From NCBI GenBank assembly GCA_000310025.1, contig FN649746.1, positions 1,852,573 through 1,877,745 of the forward strand: a stretch of DNA of 25,173 nucleotides, in the 5' to 3' direction. Source of the DNA: Ectocarpus siliculosus (Eukaryota; Sar; Phaeophyceae; Ectocarpales; Ectocarpaceae). The stretch's first letter is position 1; every line of letters starts with the position of its first letter. A program made the position numbers and the translations under genes. Below, piece by piece: positions 9,746 to 19,173 of this stretch. The notes under the pieces were generated by a model that was not told the DNA's origin, searched no databases, and was given only the letters and a program-made list of their open reading frames with translations.

Positions 9746-11544
9746 GTGCGCTGCTGCTGCTGCTGCGGCAAGGAGTATATATCTGTTGGTGATGTTCATC
9801 TCACCCCTGCTCCTACTGTCTGGCACCAGTAGTTGCTAGGCCGTGTGTGTGTGTGCTTTCGAACTTCAGTAGAGCAGTACGTTATGCTGCTGATGCGTTA
9901 TGCCAACGCGACGTTTTCCTAAAGTGAGAGGACGAGTTTAGATCCTGCAACGGGCAACGTGCGAGTAAAGGTGGTAGCTGGATGGCAGTTCGCTTATTGG
10001 GCAGTTCGCGCCAGCGTGGAAGTATTTGCCAGCCTACAAACTGCTGCTGGTCTGTGATCTGCTGGTATACTTCAGCCGTCTCGAGCCCCAAAAGGTTGAA
10101 GACACGCCCGCGAAACACACTCTCGGATGGTCTGTACTTGTTTGTTTTGTGAATCTTTCTCAGAGCTGACGGCTGTGTGTGGTGCGATCCCGTCTCATTA
10201 CCACAGAGAGAGAGAGTGTGTGTGAAAGAAAGGGAAGATGGACCTATAATCTACCGCAGCAGATACAAAGTGCCGTGCGGGAGGAGAGGACGAAAAGTCT
10301 CAATAAATAATTATGCATGCAGAATAAACAAAAAATGCACGCGGTGGATGGACGTTGTGGAGACGTTGTACCGTTATTATCATCGTATCTCACACGCAGT
10401 AGCAGTCTGCTACTACTGTAGTCTAGCTGGTACAACATGTTTCTCGAGGAAGATATGCATACGTACGTGGTCATATGTTGTTGTACCTGGGTCCTTCGCC
10501 CATAGTTGAACCCTTGTGTATTGATTCAAACTTGGTAAACATTTGTTGAGTAGGAATACGTAGTTTTAGTTGGCGATTGGCAGTACAGCAGTAGACTTGT
10601 TGAACCGTAAAGAAAAGTTGCCCCCTGTGTGAAAAAAAGTCTGTTGAAATGATTTAATTGGTGTTTTCGCTTGCGATTTCTCCGACCCTCACCCACTGCC
10701 GGGCGTTGGGTTGCACGCTATCATCGCGAATCGATCAATGAGACACACGCACACACCAGCGAGATCCTACGGTTTGTCTGTCGGTCTCACAACATGCCTT
10801 GTCGCGAGGCTCCACACCTGCTGTGCGTACTCTAGTCAGTGTGGCAGCGGACACAGAAAATAATGGAAGTGTGTGTGGCTTTTTGGGAAAAGGTAAATCA
10901 TCAGCCAAAACGTCAGTCAAACCACCAGCAAAGGAAAACCGTTGTACGGTCGCGATGGTTGGTACAGGCCCGGCGAGATGGCACAGGCCGAAGAGATCGC
11001 CCCCCCCCGCGCGCGCGTTTTTGTTCGATAATAAAGCCAGTGGGTTTTTGCACAGGGATCAGAGATGTGGCACAGGACGGAGAGAGAGGAGGTCGCACCC
11101 CCGTGCGACAAAAGAAACAGTTTTAGATATTAACAGGTTGATCGCACACACGCCTACATACAGCAGTACTTTCGCATCCTCACGGCATATTCCACAGCAT
11201 AGACGATGCTGTGTATGGGACAATGGCATAGCCGCTGACGGCACGGCCTGTGACCACGGAAGGATGCGTTTTAGTTGGACCAGCACGGATACAGAAGATA
11301 CCGAGCAGACAGGTTTTTCATTGTGCATTGTCTCCACCGAAAACTAAAATCCAGACATACAACGGTACATGTACAGCTTTTTCAAGCACTCTTTTACGTG
11401 CTTACCTATCTAGACTGTGATACCATCTGTATTTCTCAGACGGGATGGGGTGTACTACAGTAGGTGCAGCTCTATTGAGACCAGCACCCCCTTTTCCAAT
11501 GGTACGCACAGACACACGAAGACATGTATTTTGCTTTCTGACAA
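9746..11544. other. No supported gene between the third gene and gene B
   Basis: Nothing recognisable was found. If the donor at 9745 is real, further exons of the third gene should lie here, but no clear acceptor-exon-donor unit stands out. The open stretch at 10799-11347 is stop-free but lacks protein-like composition. A CT/GA-rich patch lies near 10205-10230 and a C-run followed by alternating CG near 11000-11020. Confidence 0.35.
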
Positions 11545-11578
11545 ATGCCGGTTGCAGACATTGTTGTCGTCTACTCAG
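11545..11578 (+). CDS. Candidate short first coding exon of gene B
   Basis: ATG at 11545 opens eleven codons (MPVADIVVVYS) plus one base, immediately followed by a perfect GTGAGT donor at 11579. This phase-1 end fits the phase-1 acceptor at 11896-11897 (GGGGGCAG), which would join it to GYGGSMLLPPHQ in exon 1 of gene B. Gene A exon 1 also has an acceptor in phase 1, which supports an extra 5' exon in both genes. The exon is very short and could be chance. With it gene B would be 291 aa instead of 275. Confidence 0.3.
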
Positions 11579-11911
11579 GTGAGTCTTCGTCTACGGGTAG
11601 GTGCGCATGTGTACGTATTTTTAGTCATTCCTCATGAAAATCATCGGTGTGTCCCAACGATTGTAAACACGATCAACGTACGGTCATGGTGGTCGATGCT
11701 ACTCTTTCAAGCTATGTAACGGCGCTTGTGGCAAAATCACCGTCCCTTGTCGGATGTCAACGGTTCGCCCAAGCGGCGCGCCGTATGACCTGTAGCTCGA
11801 CGGACACCCACCGCTCGTTCTCCGAATCAACTCATCTATCGACAACGCTGACCTTCGCGGCGCCACCCCCTCCCCGGTGTACGTCAAACGGGGGCAGGGT
11901 ATGGGGGTAGC

Positions 11912-14900
11912 ATGCTGCTGCCACCGCACCAGGGGTTTGATGGCCAAGGTCTGCCTTTCCCCGGGATGCATCATCCGCCCGGGGGTCACCCGTCCTACTC
12001 TGGGTCGGGCGAAGGCCACCACCCGCTGTCCTCGACGGGCCATGGCTTCGGCGGCGGCGGCGGCGGCGGCATGGCCGAGGAGCGCAGGCTGCCGATAGAG
12101 GGGGTGGTGGTCGCGCTGGCCCGCAAGGTGGGTGGTACGCGCCGCTTCCGGCGTTGGTAAGTAGCGCTTCTCGTCGCGTTGCTCACGCGTGATTCCGTTG
12201 CCCCTCGTCGTGTGGTAAGAACGCGCAGCTCGTATGTTTTCTTTTCCCGCCACTGACGGGGGCTGTTTCATACGCAGAACGGGGCCGGAGACATGAAACG
12301 TCAAAATCGGGTCGAGATTCGGTTTCTTGTTTCATCGCCGCTATGTATCGAAGCAAGATGTCGGTTGTGCCCGTGCGCCGCGGATACTGGGGTCGCAGGA
12401 ACGGCATGCCGTAACGGTCTCGTAGAGGAACAGCTTGTCATATAGATTTAGTATAGGATCCACCGCTGAGCTGTGTTTCATAACCCTATTTTCATATCTT
12501 TTGTGATAATTTGAGCCTCTGTTTCTTAACTATTAATGGATACTTCGAAGTATATCTTGACTGCGGGCCCGTTCTGCAGCCCTGCTGCCGTGCCCCCGCC
12601 CCGGCTACATCCTCCCTCTGGTGTTGAACGGTAGCAGGAGCGACCCGTGCACAACGCAAGCAAGCCTCCTTCCCCGTCCTCCTCCAAGTGCTCGGTGGAC
12701 ACGCGACGTACACCACAAAGCATGAATACTCTATTCTGGAGTTGTAGGGTCCACGCGAATGACTCACATACACGCTGCGACCTGATGGATCCCTCGATCG
12801 CACCCCCCGACATCTCTCGTTCCCAGCCTTTCCCAAGCCCCCACGCTCCCCGGCCTTGTATTTCCGCGGCATGACTCTTGAACACCACAACCCCGACGAC
12901 GATCCCGCGGCTACAGGAATGTGACTTCGAAGGTCGCCCGCTTCCCGGGGGCGGCAGCGGCATGACTCCAAGCAGCACTGTCTCCTCGAACGGCCGCGAT
13001 ACCCACGTCGTGTTCACGGGGCTAAACGACACCGGCCATGACCCCCGGGGCCTGCGCGTCACGGTGATCTTCGGAGTCGATGCTGTGCACCAGATTGCCT
13101 GCGTCACGAGCCCTATCCAGGTGGGTTGAGGCGTCTTGTACAGTAATGGTGGTGTAGTGACAGACGAAAATCGCCGCGTTGTATCGGGAGCCTGCTGGGC
13201 GGGTGGTATGCGTGCGCCTCTAGTCTATATTGCTTGAGCGTTCGGGGGGAGGTCCCTGAATAGGGCTAGGCTGTTGTGCCAAGGAATTATCACCGCGATA
13301 TATGCATCGAGAACCGCGCTACTGGGGACCGCGACATATCGGGACCAGTCCATAGGCCGAACGCTTGATAGTGACCGCATCTCGGCTGTCTCACGCGCCT
13401 AGGCCGTTTCTGTTGGGCCTCGACTGGCGAGACTCAGAAACGATACAGTCGTGCTGTGCCCCCGACCCCCCAACCTTAATGTCGTGCCTGCCTTTCTGTT
13501 GTGTGTCTTTGGTCCCTTCTCCAGGTCGCAGCCGATGGTCGGGCGTACTCTCGGGTGTTTTACCCCAGCCTGGAAGAGGTCTGGCCGGAGCTGTACTACA
13601 CGGTTGACGTTCGAGCGGTTGAGGTGCGGTGGGAGGGCCTCGCACATCCCCCGCGTATCGCGTCTGTTGCTTCTCCCGACTTTGACGTCGACCCATTTAG
13701 GGTCAGATATCACAAGCACGCAAGAAAAAACGTAACACCTCCCCAGCAAAAGACATCCCCAACACCGACGGATGGCAGACGTATATCTTGATCTCAGCTA
13801 TCGGTGCCTTCCGCCAATGAGTGTCCTCCTCTGTCGGTCTCTCCGATGTTCGAAAAAAAAAGACATCCCCGTAGCCATTGCATGGGAGTTGAAGCCAAGC
13901 CGTGGCGCTGTTGAGAGATCTCTCGCCCGCGAGTGCATAACAAGAAGCGGGTTCTGAGCATTTACGAGGGGTTGTTGGCACCTGGCTCCCGTAAATATTT
14001 GAGGACAAGCACCGCCCACCTATGCTTCCATTTTGAACCCCGAACCTTTCCCGAAGTGTTAGCGACTCCCGAGGAAGTGGTAGCGTTACTCCCGCGCCCA
14101 AAAAATAGATCGGTTGGGAAATCAGGTCTAGCCTCCAGCGTCCGTCCGCACCTTCGCCCCCTACCCGACCTTAACGGTGTTAGGTTGCTCTGTTTCATTC
14201 CCAGGTCGACGTTGCCGTCGAAGTTCTCTCCGACGATGGTCGCGAGTTCCGGTACGTGGGCCCCCACCTCAAGGTAAGACGTGTGGGCAGGAAACTCGGG
14301 CGTGTCCCTTTGGTGAGCGATTGTTCGGATGAATGGATGATGTTGGCCGGCTGTCGGCGTGGCTACTTTAATTATTGTCCGTGCGGTCATGTGATGCGCT
14401 CGGCAAGGCACGAGGCAGGTTGGAATATAATCATGTCAAAGTCCAAGAGAGTTGGTTGCGGTAGAGGGGGGGCGTGCTCTTGTTTTGAATGCCTTAGCGG
14501 TTAGACCATTCACCACGCGTCGTCGAGAGGACGGAGCGTTGTTCCCACAAGACCGATCACCGACGGCCAATCGTTCCTGCCCCTTGCGGTGGGGTGGGGG
14601 GGAGGGTGTACTCATAGTCGTGCATGCCGTAGTCGTTAGAACATTGACCTCGCATCCCTACAAAGCCGGGACGGAGCACGCCGGGTTCTCACCGGACCAG
14701 GCTCTCACGTCACCAAGCGCGAAGCGCCGTGAGGTATTTGGCGAGTCATGAAGGGTGCGCTGCATCCTGCTAGGGGTGTTCGGCATCTTGTGCTTACTTC
14801 CTTGCGTACGGATGACACTTGCGTATGACTTAATTTATTTTCTGGTGCTTTCACTTCCATAGACAGTTGTAAGCACTGTGCAACTGCCTCGAGGGTGTTT

Positions 14901-15794
14901 GACCAATTTAACACAACGTGGTGCGATAATCCCCTTTGCACTGAGTGAGGGTTCTCGACCCCGCACAACATAATCTACCCGACCACCATTCATGGTGAAC
15001 GAAACAAAAACAAAGCGAAGGCAAAAAAAACGGTAACCTGGTTGCCGAGCTCACGAAGTGATCGGCTTGTTCTACAATATCGCTGCCTAGCGACGAGAAC
15101 TCAACCCCGATGGCAAACATCGGGGAGGGGGATGGCAAACATCGAGGGGGGGGGGGGGGGTGAAGTATTTAGGGAAGAAAAGGGGATCGTTGAGGAGGAC
15201 ATGGAGAACCGCAGTTGGAAACGATTGTCTTGTACGTTCATGATTGTTTAGGCTAGAAAGTGTTGTGTAAAAAAAGAAAACTCGCTACATATCGTACACG
15301 AGGAGAAAAGATGGTAGCCGCACAAACACCAGAAATGGATGAAGGTGTAAGAGAGGCAAGATCGCCGACAGGAGAACACAAGACAGACCACAACGAGCGC
15401 CCAAAAAGGACGCTGGCAGTGTCCCGCGTTTGGAACTACAGTAGCTGTATTTACACCTAAAGTTCTTGCTTGGTGCACGACCACGAAAGACAAGCAATAA
15501 ATGCCCCCATTCCTTCCTTCCCTCCCAACTCCCCCGGACACGTACGAACAACAGGTGGGATACACACGCATCACGCCCCCCTCCGGCGCCATGGGAATGA
15601 TTCCGGCGGCCTTTTCGGCATCGCGCGGAAACCCGTCCGCAGGTATGGGGCAGCCCGGTTTCCCTGGGGGCGCCGCCTCTGCGGAGCAGCAGCAGCAATG
15701 GCAGCAGCAGCAGTGGCAGCAGCAGCAGTGGCAGCAGCAGCAGCAACAGCAGCAGTCATGGTGGCAGCAGCAACAGCAGCAACGAGGCCTCTAA
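11912..15794 (+). CDS. Gene B: five-exon paralog of gene A, conserved core and Gln/Trp-rich tail
   Basis: Exons are 11912-12127 (or from 11898), 12917-13120, 13525-13623, 14205-14273 and 15555-15794, with GT..AG ends and phase-0 introns throughout. The product is 275 aa from the ATG at 11912. Residues 1-62 are Gly/His/Pro-rich with a run of seven glycines and look disordered. Residues 63-196 are the core: VVVALARKECDFEGRP, then VVFTGLNDTGHDPRGLRVT, IFGVDAVHQIACVTSPI, DGRAYSRVFYPS, WPELYY and FRYVGPHLK. Residues 197-275 are Pro/Gly-rich, then glutamine blocks separated by single or paired tryptophans, ending QRGL. Exons 2-4 have the same lengths as in gene A, and substitutions are mostly conservative or in the linker after EGRP, so both copies appear selected as proteins. 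A nuclear regulatory role is inferred only from the tail and an uncertain resemblance of the core to velvet/Rel-type folds. Confidence 0.85.
12288..12345 (+). repeat. Short dispersed repeat, copy 2
   Basis: This is the second copy of the segment at 6081-6133, located in intron 1 of gene B. It keeps the AACGTCAAAATCGGGTCGA core (one change) and the TTCTTGTTTC block, with an insertion between them. The minus-strand open stretch over it (12183-12407) is therefore more likely repeat than gene. Confidence 0.5.
14466..14700 (+). repeat. SINE-like element of two diverged tRNA-like units in intron 4 of gene B
   Basis: Unit 1 (about 14466-14580) starts with a G run, then a CGTGCTCTTG block and TTAGCGGTTAGACCATT. 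Unit 2 (about 14590-14700) repeats the plan: G-rich run, GTGTACTCAT, GTAGTCGTTAGAACATTGAC, then CCGGGTTCTCACCGG. The GTTAGA segment resembles a tRNA D-arm (A-box region), and GGTTCTCACC in unit 2 resembles a B box, at tRNA-like spacing. Unit 1 recurs inverted at 24999-25111 with about 88% identity by eye. This suggests a tRNA-derived SINE family or a LINE 3' end; the element class is inferred. Confidence 0.6.
15109..15160 (+). repeat. 22-bp tandem duplication ending in a 15-base G run
   Basis: GATGGCAAACATCG occurs at 15109 and 15131. The second copy is followed by GA and then a G homopolymer at 15146-15160. It lies in intron 4 of gene B about 400 bases before exon 5. The G run could form a quadruplex in the transcript and is a likely place for assembly error. 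Confidence 0.8.
15687..15782 (+). repeat. CAG/CAA tract with TGG interruptions encoding the gene B tail
   Basis: In the exon 5 frame the tract encodes blocks of three to eight glutamines separated by tryptophan codons, including one WW pair. The first three blocks are near-regular five-codon units (four Gln plus one Trp). This Q4W pattern differs from the uninterrupted run in gene A. Confidence 0.95.
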
Positions 15795-17594
15795 CACCCC
15801 CTTCGCAAGGTGAACCCTGGTCGGTGGAATACGGGACTTAGTCCCTCACGTGGGTACCCCATATTTCCCTTCCCGTTTGGGACTTCACGATTGGCCGTGG
15901 TGTCGTGGTGTCTGTGACTCACTGTAGGCGTTGTGGTGTCGGTTTATTAGTGGGGTCACCACCAAACCCCGTTGCATCCCTTGGATGGATGTGTCCCTTG
16001 GAGTTGTAACCGCCGGAGGATTTCTTCTCCAGGCACTCACCGTATTTTTTTCTCCTCTTGGTGATTTTTACGTGCATGTATTACGCTGTGTGTTCCTGTA
16101 GCGATGCGGCTGGCTCGCGTCTTTTTTACGTGATAGCCATCATCGCCCGCTCGGTTATTTTATCCTTGACTGAAGTCTGTTCTGTGTCACTATTGGGTTT
16201 GCGGCTGTGGCGCCCCTCGCACGAACAGCTTACATGTTGTTGGTCTTTCGCTCGAAAGCGACCACTGCGGCCTCCCCCTCCCCCGTAAAATAGTGCGTTG
16301 GTCGTGTCGCTATTGCTCTTGGGGAGCGAGCGATCCCAGCACTAGCGATCTGGCACCAACTCACAGGGTTTGTTGATCAATGTGCATCCGTTTGTTTTAT
16401 GCAACGTGTATGTTTTGCTTGGTAAGGACGGAAAGGAGCGTTTCAGTCGCTCTCAGACCCGGTATGAGTGAGTTCGCCTTTATTTGTGTTTCGCCCCCCG
16501 CGGTTGTTTGTCGCCGGTATGGGGAACCTTTCGAACTTCGCTGTATGTTTCCTCTGCTCTCGTTGTCCCACCATCGTGACCAGCTTCCCCCCTCCATACA
16601 AGCTGTTCGAAGTCCTAGGCTTGTTGTATTAGAAACCGTCTTGAGTCTCGTCTGGTGTTAATGAGAAGGCGAGCATGTGGTTCGGCGTAGTGTCTGGATC
16701 TTTGGAAGCCGCAGATGAGTCCTACTGTTCTCGCTACTGTCCTGTGCACGGTATTGTGTTTTCTTAAAGATGGTACTGCAATATGACACGCTTGGATCAC
16801 CCGTAACCATCGGTACAAGAGATGGATGTTCTTGGGTCAGTTGTACGTATCCCTTACGCTTTTTCTGGTGTTTTAAGTACCATCATCTTGTTTTGAAATT
16901 TTACATGTGCATTGGTTTGTGTCGTACATTGCTGTGACCCGTCGCACCGTTTGTTCTGGTACTCTTTTTTAGCCTTTTTTTTTGTGTTTTTTTTGTGGTG
17001 GTGGTGGTGGTGGTGGTACGTCGCGTACGCATACTTGAATCGATAGGTGTCGTCTAATAACTAGGTTTGATCGGTTGCATGTACGCGTGGTGCTGGCGGC
17101 CTTTCGTTCCACCCTGTTTTTTTCTAGTGTTCTTTTTGTAAAAATGGCGGGATGTTGTGGCCTCCCCCTCTGTTCTATTTATCGAATTATTGTTGCTTGC
17201 TATTTTTTCCTTGGTTTCTTGCTCGGCTACATCGGCAAACCTGCCCCCGGCCCCTTATTGTGTCTCGGGAAGATAGTCGTTAGCCTTTGTAAGCTTCTTG
17301 TCATTTCACGCGAACCGTTTCATTTGTTCCGATAAGGAGGAGTGACGACTGCGCACGGAAATAAGTGATGTACACAAGGGCAAGAGGTTAGATATTTGAT
17401 GAGTCTCAGGAAGCCACATTGAAGGCAGGAAGTCATCGACGTGTCCAGCATGTTTGCAGCGACTGTATACTATACTGGATTCATTCTGCGGGGCTCCGGA
17501 TTGGCTTTCTTCAGCTGAGAGAGAGGCAAGGCCATGGGCTAGGTGTGAACTACCGTACGAGGGGCGTACGTAGAAGAGCTGGCATTTCAGACGG
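15795..17594 (+). other. T-rich presumed 3' region of gene B, no gene seen
   Basis: The stretch is strongly T/G-rich on the plus strand, especially 16050-17340, with no credible exon. It resembles the T-rich stretch after gene A, which fits a long 3' untranslated region. A TGG trinucleotide run lies at 16995-17017 just after two T homopolymers. Transcript end not determinable. Confidence 0.4.
16995..17017 (+). repeat. TGG trinucleotide microsatellite
   Basis: About seven TGG units follow T homopolymers, in the T-rich stretch downstream of gene B. It is not in a credible reading frame. Confidence 0.9.
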
Positions 17595-18522
17595 CTACTG
17601 CCGGCGGGGGGAGGAAGGACCGGAGAGTGTGTTGGAGTTCGAATAGGTATAATATTTTCTGTGGCGAAGAGGATGACTGGGTTCGCGCGTGAGCGTGCGC
17701 ATGCAGGCAGTGCAAGTCAGATCTCGCAACGTCGGCGCATCAGCGCTAGGAGGATCACAGGGGTATCTAGATATGCGCGAGTAAAAAAAAAGCCAGTGCT
17801 GTTTCCTTTCTGTCGGACCAGTTGTTCCTGGAGCAAAGTATGTAGCGTTTCCCGTGTGTGTCTTAGGCGCTCCGCGCGATGCGGGGGGACGGAACGACCG
17901 CGTCCTTGTGGTGGTTTGAGCTGCTCCCGGTGTATCGGCTATTCGGCCGGGGCCGCTGATGGGGGTCTGTCCGAGTAGGAATCGTACGATATCATGGGTC
18001 CGACATGCGTGGCACGAGGCGCTAGGCGCCGGTGGGGAGGGGGGGGGGCGTGTGTCTGTCGGTAGAGTTTGGGTGCCTGTCGTAACCTCTCCTTGTCTGA
18101 GAGCGCTTATCCCTTTCGGTGCGGTACAAGTAACGAGGACGCTAAGGTGTAGGGATGCTCGTAAGGCTATTATTGTCCGGTTGGTGAACCCCGAAACAGG
18201 CCGGCCTGCAATCGTGGAAGGAAGCAACGACGACGCTGGCCGCAGGGGAGAGATATCGGATAGAATAATAGTAGTAGTGCAGGGAGAGGGCAGATGGACG
18301 GAAGATCCGGGCACGTTCAAGGTATATAACCGGAATATATATGGAATACGTAGACATGGTGCCCCTCAAACTAGCGAAGGGACGGGAGACGACGGCAAAG
18401 AAGGGTCGGGAAATCACCAAGTTAGACAGGCAACAAGAAGCCGTCTCGCTAACTCTCGATTTTGGTGGATGTCGATGGAAATAGTATCATTGGGGTCTCA
18501 GTATGTTGGGACGGCAATGTAG
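17595..18522. other. Stretch open on both strands, coding status unresolved
   Basis: The minus strand is stop-free over 17595-18320 (241 codons, Thr/Ser/Pro/Arg-rich). The plus strand is open over 17959-18522 (187 codons), including the more protein-like patches VRLVNPETGRPAIVEG and GRWTEDPGTFKVYNRN. No family is recognised and there is no splice context. Dense GC, with few chances for stops, may explain both. Nearby diverged repeats make a decayed transposable element the most likely source (inference). Confidence 0.25.
17810..17834 (+). repeat. 25-bp direct repeat, copy 1
   Basis: CTGTCGGACCAGTTGTT plus eight more bases recurs at 18745-18769 with two mismatches in 25. Together with the longer repeats at 18486 and 18956 it marks a locally duplicated region. 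Confidence 0.6.
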
Positions 18523-18621
18523 GGGCCCGGTTAGTCGACGTGGTAGTGAAGCTTGGATTCTGAGTGAGAAAAGAGGGAAGCGGCCGGTGTCGCACCCTTC
18601 GTTGTTACCTTCCAGACTTCG
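18486..18621 (+). repeat. Diverged direct repeat, copy 1
   Basis: Shares its order of blocks with 18956-19099: ATTGGGGTCTC, GTATGTTGGGACGGCA, a GGCCCGGTTAGT block, GAGGGAAGC, CCGGTGTCGC and GTTACCTTCCAGACTTCG. Small gaps separate the blocks. The spacing between copies is about 470 bp. Confidence 0.7.
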
Positions 18622-18744
18622 CAGATAAACGTACCCGGGCAGAACATGCAGGGCCGCCCAAGTCACGTCTCACATCGCACGCGCAGCAGTGCTTGGAGTA
18701 GCACAGGGATAGATGGACGTACGAGTAGACAACAACGCTGGTTG

Positions 18745-18769
18745 CTGTCGGACCAGTTGTTTCTCGAGC
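18745..18769 (+). repeat. 25-bp direct repeat, copy 2
   Basis: Second copy of the 17810-17834 segment, containing a CTCGAGC variant near its end. It lies between the two longer repeat copies. Confidence 0.6.
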
Positions 18770-18955
18770 TAGTGTTGTCTTTCTTCCCATACATTCCCAC
18801 CCATTCCACCATTTTGTTAATCCAAAATGTGCGTGGGGTGGGGAAGTCACGATAACTGGGGTACGAGTACCACGTAGTACTCCCTTGATTACATGTGGAG
18901 TGCTATTTTCGATGATGGACTGGTGGTACTAAGAGGGCCTGCTGGTTGGTAGAGT

Positions 18956-19099
18956 ACCATTGGGGGGTCTCGGTATATTGAGACGACAGTTGTTGTGCCC
19001 CGGCCAGTTGATATGGAAGGGAAAAAAACTTTGGTGCTGGCTATGAAACGAGGGAAGCAGTGACCGGTGTCGCGCCGCTGTGTTACCTTCCAGACTTCG
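18956..19099 (+). repeat. Diverged direct repeat, copy 2
   Basis: Partner of 18486-18621. The final block GTTACCTTCCAGACTTCG is identical in both copies. The interior has an A-rich insertion and substitutions. A diverged pair of terminal repeats or an old segmental tandem duplication would both fit. Confidence 0.7.
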
Positions 19100-19125
19100 A
19101 AGAAAGTAGCAGCAAATATGACATC

Positions 19126-19173
19126 ATTGTTTTCAATATCGGAGAGATGATTGTTTTCAACATCGGAGAGAAT
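19126..19173 (+). repeat. Two-unit 24-bp tandem repeat
   Basis: ATTGTTTTCAATATCGGAGA at 19126 is repeated at 19150 with one substitution. It begins 26 bases after the end of the second long repeat copy. Confidence 0.85.

Noticed and set aside
10799-11347. 182-codon plus-strand open frame upstream of gene B
   Set aside because: It has no motif or splice support, and its start is not an ATG in good context. It looks like chance openness in a GC-rich patch.
11699-12304. 201-codon minus-strand frame over gene B exon 1
   Set aside because: It overlaps exon 1 antisense and one copy of the dispersed repeat; its composition reflects GC bias.
14494-14570. A genuine tRNA gene in intron 4 of gene B
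   Set aside because: Only D-arm-like and partial B-box-like blocks are present. I cannot build an acceptor stem or full cloverleaf, and the element is repeated, so a SINE-like repeat is the better call.
15285-15746. Minus-strand Leu-rich open frame opposite exon 5 of gene B
   Set aside because: The Leu/Pro runs are the reverse reading of the CAG tract, with no independent support.
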